DNA of 12,271 bases, taken from positions 1 to 12,271 of the forward strand of contig JAIRLW010000248.1 in assembly GCA_031259095.1 (NCBI GenBank), read 5' to 3'. Of the stretch, positions 1-6,678 are shown in pieces; within the stretch, counting starts at the first letter, position 1; each line of letters starts with the position of its first letter. The notes under the pieces are model-generated. The model was not told where the DNA came from, made no database searches, and saw nothing but the letters and a program-made list of their open reading frames with translations. The translations under genes were made by a program, and so were the position numbers. This DNA comes from Planctomycetaceae bacterium. GTDB taxonomy: Bacteria; Planctomycetota; Planctomycetia; Pirellulales; Thermoguttaceae.

Positions 1-52
1 TCGCTACTGAATAATTACGATTTCTATCTAAGCAATTAAAAACCCAAACACA

Positions 53-376
53 ATGAACAATATAAATGCAACCAAAAAAACAATCCAAAAACTTCTTGGA
101 TATTTAAATTTTGTACCAAAAGAAAATGAAAAAAGTATCTATTATAAAGTTTATACAGGCAAATATACAATCGAAATTGACTCCGAAAACGAAATTATCA
201 ATTACGGAGACAAAATAAAATCCGATAATAAAACTACACAAAATTTTTCGCGATCCGAAAATTTTGTTGTGCTGGAGTGTGTGGATCGTTTGCTTGAAAA
301 AGGTTATCAACCTCAAAAAATCATTCTTGAAAAAACGTATCCGGCAGCGTTTTCGGATTTAATCCGTTTGCGATAA
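53..376 (+). pseudogene. Truncated N-terminal remnant of a restriction-modification (N-6 DNA methylase / HsdR-N type) protein
   Basis: This is a 107-codon ORF with an ATG start and no obvious Shine-Dalgarno sequence. Residues 14-97, including LGYLNFVPKENEKSIYYKVY, ENFVVLECVDRLLEKGY and IILEKTYP, match from memory the N-terminal part of large type I/II restriction-methylase proteins. In those proteins the segment leads into a nuclease-like fold beginning SGHGTSGRLDI and then an N-6 adenine methylase domain. Here the resemblance stops after TYP, and ten unrelated residues (AAFSDLIRLR) reach a stop. The nuclease motif, methylase and specificity parts are absent from the following sequence, which runs directly into leuA. 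The ORF is clearly more AT-rich than leuA, which fits acquired DNA. It is most likely a decayed fragment; a short expressed protein cannot be excluded. The family assignment is from recall, not from a search. Confidence 0.6.
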
Positions 377-437
377 GCATTATACGAATTACAATAATCA
401 AATAAATCATCTTCTAAACAATTGGAATTTAATTTTT

Positions 438-1952
438 ATGCGAACAATTAAAATATTTGATACAACGTTACGTGATGGAGAACAATCGCCTGGAGCGAGT
501 ATGAATTTGAGTGAAAAACTCGAAGTGGCGAATGCATTGTCGGAACTTGGGGTGGATATAATCGAAGCGGGATTTGCGATTGTTTCGCCGGGTGATTTTG
601 AATCAGTGCGTGAAGTTGCCCGAACCGTTAAAGGAAGCGGTGTTTGTAGTTTAGCGCGTTGTGTTACAAAAGATATTGACGCGGCAGCCGAAGCGCTCAA
701 AGGTGCGGAACAACCGCGAATTCATGTTTTTCTTGCAACAAGTCCGATTCATCGCGAGTACAAACTCCGTATGACTCCTGAACGGAATATCGAAGCCGCT
801 GTGGAAGCGGTTCGGTACGCGAAAAAATTTTGTAACGACGTGGAGTTTTCTGCGGAAGATGCTACACGGACGGAAATTGATCATCTTTGCCGTGTTGTCG
901 AAGCGGTGATTGACGCTGGAGCGGTAACGGTTAATATTCCCGACACGGTTGGTTATGCTACACCGAATGAAATGTATCAACGTATCCGTGATTTGCTTGA
1001 ACGTGTTCCGAATATTGACCGTGCAGTAATTAGCGTACATAATCACGATGATCTTGGTATGGCGGTGGCGACCAGTCTTGCGGCGGTTCGTGCCGGTGCG
1101 GGACAGGTGGAGTGTACGATTAACGGTCTTGGGGAACGCGCGGGCAATTGTTCGTTGGAGGAAGTGGTGATGGGACTGAAAACCCGAAGCGATGTGTATA
1201 ACGCCGGAACACGGATTGTAACACAACGTCTTGTTCCGACAAGCCGGTTGGTTGCAACTGTTACAGGATTGAAAGTTCCCCGTAATAAAGCGATTGTCGG
1301 TCAAAACGCTTTTGCCCATGAATCGGGAATTCATCAGGATGGAATGCTTAAAAATCCGACAACATACGAAATTATGGTTCCGGCGGATGTTGGATTTCAG
1401 AAAACGGATTTGGTTCTTGGTAAACACAGTGGTCGTGCGGCGTTGGCGGATCGCGCCAAAACGCTCGGTTATGAACTTGCTTCGGAACAATTGGTCAATG
1501 TTTTTGAAGAGTTCAAAAAACTTGCCGACCGGAAAAAAAACATTTACGACGATGATATTCGGGCGTTGATCGAACAACAGATTCACGAAAAAAAGGATAA
1601 ACCGGAAGAAACCGGTTGGAATTTTGTTTCGTATGATTTACGCTGCCGAACCGGTAAAGAACCGCATATTACGCTGAAATTACGTTACGGCGACCGTGAA
1701 TACACCAAAGAGACCAGCGGCGGCGATGGTCCGATTGACGCTATTTTCCTTGCGATTCGGGAGTTGACGGAAAAAGACATTTCGATTAAGGAATACACCG
1801 TACAAAGTGTAACAGACGGCGAAGATGCGCAAGGTGAAGCGGCAATTCTCATCAACCAAAGCGGTGAAATTTTTCGCGGTCACGGCGTTTCAACCGATAC
1901 CATCGAAGCCAGTACCATCGCAATTCTAAACGCCGTTAACAGAGCGTTATAA
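438..1952 (+). CDS. leuA: 2-isopropylmalate synthase
   Basis: It condenses acetyl-CoA with 2-oxoisovalerate to give 2-isopropylmalate, the committed step of leucine synthesis in the cytoplasm. The 504-residue product has the usual length for the bacterial LeuA type 1 family. The TIM-barrel catalytic domain starts with DTTLRDGEQSPGASM (residues 8-22). It carries the metal-binding HNHDDLG (201-207), GLGERAGNCSLEEV (230-243) and the linker motif HESGIHQDGMLKN (294-306), followed by LGKHSGR (327-333). Residues about 395-504 form the C-terminal LeuA dimer/allosteric domain, where leucine feedback normally acts (GGDGPIDA at 428-435, HGVSTDTIEAS at 482-492). The ATG at 438 puts the first motif at the expected distance. 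Upstream there is only a weak GGAA, with no good Shine-Dalgarno. It stands alone: no leuB, leuC, leuD or ilv gene is adjacent. Citramalate or homocitrate synthase are less likely given the full set of LeuA motifs. Confidence 0.96.
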   Translation: MRTIKIFDTTLRDGEQSPGASMNLSEKLEVANALSELGVDIIEAGFAIVSPGDFESVREVARTVKGSGVCSLARCVTKDIDAAAEALKGAEQPRIHVFLATSPIHREYKLRMTPERNIEAAVEAVRYAKKFCNDVEFSAEDATRTEIDHLCRVVEAVIDAGAVTVNIPDTVGYATPNEMYQRIRDLLERVPNIDRAVISVHNHDDLGMAVATSLAAVRAGAGQVECTINGLGERAGNCSLEEVVMGLKTRSDVYNAGTRIVTQRLVPTSRLVATVTGLKVPRNKAIVGQNAFAHESGIHQDGMLKNPTTYEIMVPADVGFQKTDLVLGKHSGRAALADRAKTLGYELASEQLVNVFEEFKKLADRKKNIYDDDIRALIEQQIHEKKDKPEETGWNFVSYDLRCRTGKEPHITLKLRYGDREYTKETSGGDGPIDAIFLAIRELTEKDISIKEYTVQSVTDGEDAQGEAAILINQSGEIFRGHGVSTDTIEASTIAILNAVNRAL

Positions 1953-2510
1953 AAATAATACAGACGAGGAAAGGACTGATTGTTTCTCTCCTTACTTTCC
2001 ATTTGATACTGATTTTTACTATTTTTACCATGTTAATTTGAGCATTTCTTTTTGATGATGTCAAAGATTGTAATAATTTACTATTGACTAATGTGTACTT
2101 TTCTCCATATCATTGTGTTGAATTTTCTCATACGCATCTTCCAACTGTAAAATCAATAAATGAAGTAATAAGGTTTGTTTTTGTAGGAATCATTTTGCTG
2201 CGGAGGTTGTTTTGTTTGAAAATAAGGTAAAAATTAGATTTGTTGAAACAATGACAATATATTTAGGAAAAATCGGTCGAAATATTACAAAATTGAAATA
2301 GAAATTACTTCAGGCAACTTCTAAAAACTCAAATTTTACCTTACAGTCAATGGTTGTTTTTAATTGCACGCAGAGGACACAGATTATTAGGATTTACGCT
2401 GATCGACTTAATATTTCCATCGGCGCAAATTTGTTTTATCGGCGTTTTCTGCGTGCAAATGAATAATGTAACGATTCAAAAAAATTAAGTTTTTTAGAAA
2501 TTCCCTTGAA
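1953..2510. other. Non-coding spacer between convergent leuA and cysK
   Basis: These 558 bases separate the convergent stops of leuA and cysK. No convincing ORF, tRNA or strong terminator was seen. The first 350 bases are AT-rich and featureless apart from a weak GGAAAG/CTTTCC pairing near 1970-2000. The last 200 bases are a nested inverted-repeat element (2311-2508), listed separately. Confidence 0.7.
2311..2508. repeat. Nested inverted-repeat element (GGCAACTTCTAAAAACTC ends)
   Basis: The left end GGCAACTTCTAAAAACTC (2313-2330) is mirrored by AAGTTTTTTAGAAATTCCC (2487-2505) as an imperfect inverted repeat. Inside lies an exact 11-bp inverted pair, TTGCACGCAGA (2364-2374) and TCTGCGTGCAA (2448-2458), around sequence of the type 'gatttacgctgat...atcggcg'. 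The right end stops two bases short of the cysK stop codon. The same outer ends recur at 5091-5211, and in part at 8460-8690 and 9417-9440, with different interiors. It contains no ORF, so it would be non-autonomous if mobile. Confidence 0.7.
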
Positions 2511-3440
2511 TTAATAGTTGTTGAACAGCCAGCCGGAAAGATAACGTTCACCGGTATCCGGCATAATTGTAACAATTTGTTTGCCGGCATATTCGGGTTG
2601 CTTACTCAATTCCAACGCGGCATGTAATGCCGCACCGGAAGAGATTCCGACCAATAAACCTTCACGTCGTGCCGCTGCGCGGGCAGTTGCTCCGGCTTCT
2701 TCGGAAATGACCGGAATAATTTCATCAATAATATCCGTGTTCAAAACTGATGGAATAAACCCTGCTCCAATTCCCTGAATTTTATGCGATCCCGGTAAAC
2801 CGCCGGAAAGTATCGGCGATTCCGCAGGTTCCACCGCGATAATTTTAATATTGGGTTTGCGTTTTTTCAGCACTTCACCGACTCCCGTAATAGTTCCGCC
2901 GGTTCCAACTCCTGCAACAAAAACATCAATCCTGCCATCAGTGTCATTCCAAATTTCCTCCGCAGTGGTCAAACGGTGGTATGCCGGATTTTCAGGATTA
3001 TCAAACTGTTGCGGCATAAACGCTCCGCGAATATTTTTGACAAGTTTTTCCGCTTGCCGAACCGCTCCTTTCATACCTAATTTGCCGTCAGTTAATTGCA
3101 GTTCCGCACCATAAGCCGAAAGAAGTTTACGGCGTTCCAAACTCATCGTATCCGGCATGGTCAGAATCAGACGGTACCCTTTCACCGCCGCAACCAACGC
3201 AAGACCAATACCGGTATTGCCGCTGGTTGGTTCGATAATCACCGCACCGGGTTTCAATGTTCCTGATTTTTCCGCTGCCTCAATCATTGCAATCGCAATA
3301 CGGTCTTTGACACTCCCTGCCGGATTAAACGATTCCATCTTCACTAAAACTTCAGCTCGACCCGTGTTTAATTGGTTAATTCGAATCAGCGGCGTTTTAC
3401 CAATCTTTTCCAAAATATTCGTAAAAATATTAGCCGTCAT
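2511..3440 (-). CDS. cysK: Cysteine synthase A (O-acetylserine sulfhydrylase)
   Basis: This PLP enzyme makes cysteine from O-acetylserine and sulfide. With the ATG at 3440 the product is 309 residues, normal for CysK. The PLP lysine is K45 in [10 protein letters not shown] (40-49). PTSGNTG (71-77) is the substrate/cofactor loop. [12 protein letters not shown] (177-188) binds the PLP phosphate. [10 protein letters not shown] (221-230), GISSGAA (265-271) and PDTGERYLS (294-302) are also typical. The frame stays open up to an ATG at 3611, but the 57 extra codons encode no family sequence and span the promoter. AAGGAG at 3447-3452 lies 6 bases from the ATG at 3440 and directly touches the alternative ATG at 3446, which decides the start. 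It is a single-gene unit, convergent with leuA. CysM or cystathionine beta-synthase are less likely given this length and these motifs. Confidence 0.96.
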   Translation of the reverse strand: MTANIFTNILEKIGKTPLIRINQLNTGRAEVLVKMESFNPAGSVKDRIAIAMIEAAEKSGTLKPGAVIIEPTSGNTGIGLALVAAVKGYRLILTMPDTMSLERRKLLSAYGAELQLTDGKLGMKGAVRQAEKLVKNIRGAFMPQQFDNPENPAYHRLTTAEEIWNDTDGRIDVFVAGVGTGGTITGVGEVLKKRKPNIKIIAVEPAESPILSGGLPGSHKIQGIGAGFIPSVLNTDIIDEIIPVISEEAGATARAAARREGLLVGISSGAALHAALELSKQPEYAGKQIVTIMPDTGERYLSGWLFNNY

Positions 3441-3446
3441 CACCAT

Positions 3447-3517
3447 CTCCTTGTTTACACATAAAACATATAGATATACTATGTATTTATGATATTGAAT
3501 AAAATCGGTTTTGTCAA
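3447..3517 (-). promoter_or_regulatory. cysK promoter and ribosome binding site
   Basis: Reading the minus strand, TTGACA (3512-3517) is followed by a 17-base spacer and TATCAT (3489-3494). This is a near-consensus sigma-70 promoter, predicting transcription from about 3482 and a leader of roughly 40 bases. AAGGAG (3447-3452) is a strong Shine-Dalgarno 6 bases ahead of the start at 3440. It is the only gene in the window with both elements in textbook form. No operator or riboswitch fold was recognised in the leader. Confidence 0.72.
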
Positions 3518-3626
3518 TCCTAAAATTCAAAAAATTAGGAAGCCATCCTATTCTGTGTTGTTCTTTTCTGCTTGCCTGCTCTCTTTCAATTGGCAACTTT
3601 CCATTCTTCACTATTTCTCTTATCTA

Positions 3627-3861
3627 GGGCGCGTTGACACTAATTTTGCAAAAAAACATGGGGCATCTCTAATAATTCATTTTGTCCACGAATTTTCACG
3701 AATGACCGCGAATAAACAATTGGCGATCATTCGTGTCCATTCGTGGATAAAAATAATTTATATGGATTGACCTTAGCTAAATCTTTTGTGTTCTTTGCGC
3801 CTTGGCGGGACACAAAGTTGAATTTTTAGAGATGCCCAATGATATTAGTGTCAACACACCC
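3627..3861. mobile_element. MITE-like non-autonomous element with terminal inverted repeats
   Basis: The left end AGGGCGCGTTGACACTAAT (3626-3644) and right end ATTAGTGTCAACACACCCT (3844-3862) are inverted copies differing at 2 of 19 positions. TA lies on both sides (3625-3626 and 3862-3863), as a TA target duplication would leave. A second inverted pair sits inside: GGGCATCTCTAATAATTC (3661-3678) against GAATTTTTAGAGATGCCC (3820-3837). A third is CCACGAATTTTCACGAATGA (3686-3705) against TCATTCGTGTCCATTCGTGG (3727-3746). A hairpin of the 'tttgtgttctttgcgccttgg' type lies at 3785-3817. There is no transposase ORF. The ends recall IS5- or IS630-like transposons, but this is only an impression. 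Confidence 0.65.
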
Positions 3862-3864
3862 TAA

Positions 3865-3882
3865 CTCCCCTATCGGGGCTAA
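3865..3882. repeat. Short GCCCCGATAGGGG palindrome
   Basis: CTCCCCTATCGGGGCTAA can fold with a CCCC/GGGG stem. It belongs to the same family as the TTAGCCCCG(A/C)TAGGGGCG units at 8764, 8835 and 11902. It lies 32 bases beyond the 3' end of the minus-strand glycosyltransferase gene, without a U-tract, so a terminator role is possible but not shown. Confidence 0.5.
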
Positions 3883-3913
3883 GATAATTTGTTACCGTTC
3901 AAAGTATATCATT

Positions 3914-5056
3914 CTACTTCCTAATCCCCATTTCCTTATAATAATTCCTATATTGGTTTAGGATTTTTGCTTCATCATATTTTTCCAATGCTAATTCTTT
4001 GGCGTTTTTTCCCAATATTTTTCCTAATTCAGGATTTTCGAGCAAGTAAAGAATTTTCTCCGCCAATGCTTGCGGGTTTTGCGGCGGGACAACAAAACCG
4101 GTTTGGTTGTTTTCAACAATTTCTCCCAATCCGCCAACGTCGGAAACCACGATTGGACGTTCCGCAGCCGCATATTCCAAAACACTGTTGGAAAAACTTT
4201 CCGAATGACTTGAAAGTACCGCAACATCAAAATTAGGAATAATGGTCAATGGATTGTCGATTCCTCCGTACCAGATAATCTGTTCAGCAATACCTAATTC
4301 ATTGGCAAGATGTTGTAATTCCTTTTGATGCTCCTCCAACGATTCGCCGACACAAAGGAACCACGTATCGGGAATTTTTTTGAGAACAATGTTGGCAGCG
4401 CGAATTAATGAAGCGTAATCTTTGATCGGACGCACGGAAGCAACCATCCCGATTATTTTTCCTTGCCGCGCCTTTTCGGGAATGGGCAATTCTTCGCGTT
4501 TTAACGGGTTGCGGAGTCCTTTCTGAATGCGGTCTGCGGCGACCGGATTTCGGATAACCGTAATTGATTCCAACGGTGTGCCGTCATGCCGAAACGCCGC
4601 TTGCCGTGCGGCTTCGCTATTGGCGATATATTTTGTACGAAACATTCGGCTCAACCGGTTAATGACGCGATATTTGAAACGTCGGTCATATCCGCAATCC
4701 CGACGGTTGCCGATCACTTGCCCGCACAAAGACAAACGAGTTGCCAATACGGCGGCAAGTTCACCCATTGGACTGAATGCCTGAATAATATTGATTTGCC
4801 GTTCACGAATCAATCGGGCTAGCGCAAAAATCCGGCGCAGCCATGACCGACAGGTTGCGCCGTAACGTTCTCCAAGCACAAGAGGTTGATGTTCCATTAT
4901 TTCCGGTTCCTGCCGCCAAAGCGTGGAAAAGATCACAAAATGCTTGTCAAATTCCGAATCGGGAATATTGTTCAACAACCAGAGTAAATGTTGTTCACTT
5001 CCGCCGCGACTCGACCAAAGATCATCAATAAGGTATAAAATTTGAATCGGTTTCAT
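3914..5056 (-). CDS. GT4-family glycosyltransferase (GT-B fold)
   Basis: The 380-residue product has the two Rossmann-like domains of group 1/GT4 retaining glycosyltransferases, which move a sugar from a nucleotide sugar to a lipid, glycan or protein acceptor at the inner face of the membrane. The N-terminal domain opens with ILYLIDDLWSSRGGSEQHL (residues 6-24), whose GG loop is typical. The C-terminal donor domain runs from IRNPV (168-172) through GMVASVRPIKDY (203-214). It includes the E-x7-E signature in SHSESFSNSVLEYAAAERP (283-301; E286 and E294), then SDVGGLGEIVENNQTGFVV (305-323). No signal peptide or membrane helix was seen. The ATG at 5056 starts right at the first beta strand; there is no Shine-Dalgarno. 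No capsule, LPS or exopolysaccharide genes are adjacent, so donor and acceptor cannot be named. Confidence 0.9.
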   Translation of the reverse strand: MKPIQILYLIDDLWSSRGGSEQHLLWLLNNIPDSEFDKHFVIFSTLWRQEPEIMEHQPLVLGERYGATCRSWLRRIFALARLIRERQINIIQAFSPMGELAAVLATRLSLCGQVIGNRRDCGYDRRFKYRVINRLSRMFRTKYIANSEAARQAAFRHDGTPLESITVIRNPVAADRIQKGLRNPLKREELPIPEKARQGKIIGMVASVRPIKDYASLIRAANIVLKKIPDTWFLCVGESLEEHQKELQHLANELGIAEQIIWYGGIDNPLTIIPNFDVAVLSSHSESFSNSVLEYAAAERPIVVSDVGGLGEIVENNQTGFVVPPQNPQALAEKILYLLENPELGKILGKNAKELALEKYDEAKILNQYRNYYKEMGIRK

Positions 5057-5090
5057 GGAACAAATTGATGGGACTCTAAAAAACCTTTTA

Positions 5091-5211
5091 CTTAAGGGAA
5101 CTTCTAAAAACTTCTTTCTTCACAGATTAAAATCGACCGAAATCAACTAAAATCGATTTTAGTCGATTTCGGTCAACCAAAAAATGAGTTTTTAGAAGTT
5201 GCCTTAATTAA
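5091..5211. repeat. Palindromic element with TTAA flanks and a 40-bp central hairpin
   Basis: The outer arms GGGAACTTCTAAAAACTT (5096-5113) and GAGTTTTTAGAAGTTGCC (5186-5203) are imperfect inverted repeats. TTAA lies directly outside both (5092-5095 and 5204-5207). In the centre, 5135-5154 and 5155-5174 form a 20-bp stem with one mismatch (arms GACCGAAATC.ACTAAAATC). The outer arms match the 2311-2508 element, and the central hairpin matches those at 6627-6670 and 9367-9416. It lies just upstream of the glycosyltransferase start, so it could sit in that gene's 5' region. Confidence 0.75.
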
Positions 5212-5247
5212 GTAAAATACTAAACGCAACTTTGATTTAAAAACCAT

Positions 5248-5336
5248 TCGTCCCATTGGTCTCTATCGTCCCTATAGTCCCTTAGCCTCACTTTTAGGGT
5301 CAGAAGGGACATTTAGGGACAAATTGGGACAAATAA
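5248..5336. repeat. Inverted GGGAC minisatellite-like array
   Basis: TCCC units on the left (5249-5280) face three GGGAC units spaced 10 bases apart on the right (5306-5330). The whole can fold into a loose hairpin. The same GGGACATT-type unit forms the array at 7777-7890. No ORF or promoter was recognised here. Confidence 0.55.
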
Positions 5337-5345
5337 TTTAAAAAC

Positions 5346-5389
5346 AATCTGCGGACTTCTCTAGGGTATTCTCAAAGGTTCATAAAATA
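5346..5389 (-). repeat. Repeat following the pfkA stop (copy 1)
   Basis: AATCTGCGGACTTCT (5346-5360) and the sequence after it (TATTCT, GGTT, ATAAAAT) match 8945-8988 over about 44 bases. Each copy lies 6-14 bases beyond the stop codon of a minus-strand gene (stop at 5404 here, 8995 there). This could be a shared 3'-end element or chance placement of a dispersed repeat. Confidence 0.55.
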
Positions 5390-5403
5390 GACAATGATCC
5401 GGA

Positions 5404-6393
5404 TTAACTGGCAACAATATGTAACAAACGGAGTTGTTCGGCGTCAACTTTTTTGTGACTGGCGACACATTGTTCGAGCGGAGTGAGCGTGAGTTCGCCG
5501 CATATTTTTCCGACCATTTTTCCGGTTTCACCGAGCAAGAGGGAACTGACGGCAAAATTACCGAGTTCGGAGGCTAAGATTCGGTCTTCCGGCGAGGGCG
5601 AACCGCCGCGTAAAACATGACCAAGAACAACCGCCCGGCTGTCAAACGGATTCCCTGCTTCTTTGAGAATTTTCTGCATCGCAAACGCTCCGCCGCTTTC
5701 GTCGCCTTCGGCGACAATTGCCATCACCGATTTTTTTCCTGCTTCTTTAATTTTTTGCAGTTTAGCGACGATTCGTTTCGGGTTTTCTTCGACTTCGGGG
5801 ATACAGGCAATTTCGGCGCCGGAAGCGATTGCGGTGGACAGGGCAATATCGCCACAATGTCGTCCCATGACTTCGACAAAAAACATCAAATCATGACTTC
5901 CCGCAGTGTCACGAAGTTTATCGACGGCGGCAACCGCCGTGTGAACCGCTGTTGAAAACCCGATGGTGTAATCCGTTCCGAACAGGTCGTTGTCGATGGT
6001 TCCCGGCAATCCAAGAACTTGACCATCCCAGACTTTCTTCAACTCAATCGCGCCGGTGAGCGTTCCATTTCCGCCGATAGCGAGAAGAGCGTCGAATTTA
6101 TGTTTACGTAAAATATCGGCAGCCTCCTGAACGCCTTCGGGCGTTTGAAAACGTTTTGAGCGACTACTATGTAAAATGGTTCCGCCGAGTTTGGAAAGAC
6201 CGGACACGGAACGCATACCCATGACCGGAGAACCTTGTTCGTTGGAATAAAATTCTTCGTTTAAAAGTCCTTCATAACCGTGTTGAATACCGTAAACTTC
6301 ATCATTGCAAGTACAAGCCGTCCTGACAATAGATCGTAAACAAGGATTCATTCCTGGGGCGTCGCCGCCGCTACAAAGCACTCCGATTCGCAT
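5404..6393 (-). CDS. pfkA: ATP-dependent 6-phosphofructokinase
   Basis: It phosphorylates fructose 6-phosphate to fructose 1,6-bisphosphate in cytoplasmic glycolysis. The 329 residues are close to the 320 of E. coli PfkA. Motifs in order are GVLCSGGDAPGMN (residues 4-16), SKRFQTPEG (79-87), IGGNGTLTGA (106-115), GTIDNDLFGTDYTIGF (131-146; D134 is the expected catalytic base), MGRHCGDIAL (176-185), AEGDESGG (228-235) and HVLRGGSPSPEDR (259-271). Gly110 after GGN and Gly131 before TIDND are the residues linked to ATP rather than pyrophosphate use. Unusually, Asn109 stands where E. coli PfkA has Asp103, a magnesium ligand. The start fits the first beta strand; the leader lacks a Shine-Dalgarno, and a TATAAT lies only 5 bases ahead of the ATG. 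It is a single-gene unit flanked by repeats. Confidence 0.94.
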   Translation of the reverse strand: MRIGVLCSGGDAPGMNPCLRSIVRTACTCNDEVYGIQHGYEGLLNEEFYSNEQGSPVMGMRSVSGLSKLGGTILHSSRSKRFQTPEGVQEAADILRKHKFDALLAIGGNGTLTGAIELKKVWDGQVLGLPGTIDNDLFGTDYTIGFSTAVHTAVAAVDKLRDTAGSHDLMFFVEVMGRHCGDIALSTAIASGAEIACIPEVEENPKRIVAKLQKIKEAGKKSVMAIVAEGDESGGAFAMQKILKEAGNPFDSRAVVLGHVLRGGSPSPEDRILASELGNFAVSSLLLGETGKMVGKICGELTLTPLEQCVASHKKVDAEQLRLLHIVAS

Positions 6394-6398
6394 AGGAA

Positions 6399-6427
6399 AT
6401 TATAGTTTATAAAAATTTTATCTTGAA
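6399..6427 (-). promoter_or_regulatory. Possible pfkA promoter giving a leaderless mRNA
   Basis: On the minus strand a perfect TATAAT (6399-6404) is preceded, after 17 bases, by a weak TTCAAG (6422-6427; three of six consensus positions). Only five bases (6394-6398) separate TATAAT from the ATG at 6391-6393, so transcription would begin at or next to the start codon. No Shine-Dalgarno is present, which agrees with a leaderless message. AT-rich sequence makes chance TATAAT matches common. Confidence 0.45.
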
Positions 6428-6585
6428 TGTTGATGTTCACGTTCACACCGACAGAAGTAAAAATAGAGTATAGCAAACCAAAACGGCTTGTCAACAAAGC
6501 ATTCGTGTAGAAACAGCCTGATTATTTTGAAATTTGCTGATTATTTCCTATTTTGAGGGATATTATTTACATTAAAAAATCAAGA

Positions 6586-6678
6586 GGTAGGCGATGTTTC
6601 GCCCGAAACGTTGCCTCATTTTTTGATCGACCAAAATCGACTAAAATTGATTTCGGCCGATTTCAGTCGAGAAGTTCC
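6586..6678. repeat. Two adjacent hairpin repeats at the 3' end of the DUF21 gene
   Basis: GGCGATGTTTCG (6590-6601) and CGAAACGTTGCC (6604-6615) form a 12-bp stem that is complete if G-U pairs are allowed on the plus strand. Next, 6627-6670 (TCGACCAAAATCGAC to GATTTCAGTCGA) is a second long stem whose mismatches are all transitions. It is related to the central hairpins at 5135-5174 and 9367-9416. GAAGTTCCC (6671-6679) looks like a worn right end of the GGCAACTTCTAAAAACTC family. The second hairpin overlaps the last 12 codons of the neighbouring gene and could act as a 3' structure. Confidence 0.6.

Noticed and set aside
651..1586. 311-codon open frame on the minus strand opposite leuA
   Set aside because: It is fully inside leuA, whose frame has every family motif. 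The antisense product is low-complexity and Arg/Asn/Thr-rich with no recognisable domain.
3441..3611. Upstream extension of the cysK frame to an ATG at 3611
   Set aside because: It crosses the predicted promoter and Shine-Dalgarno sequence, and the extra residues are foreign to cysteine synthases.
6586..6615. Rho-independent terminator for the DUF21 gene
   Set aside because: On the minus strand the stem has two A-C mismatches and the T-run comes several bases after it; similar units elsewhere suggest a dispersed repeat rather than a dedicated terminator.
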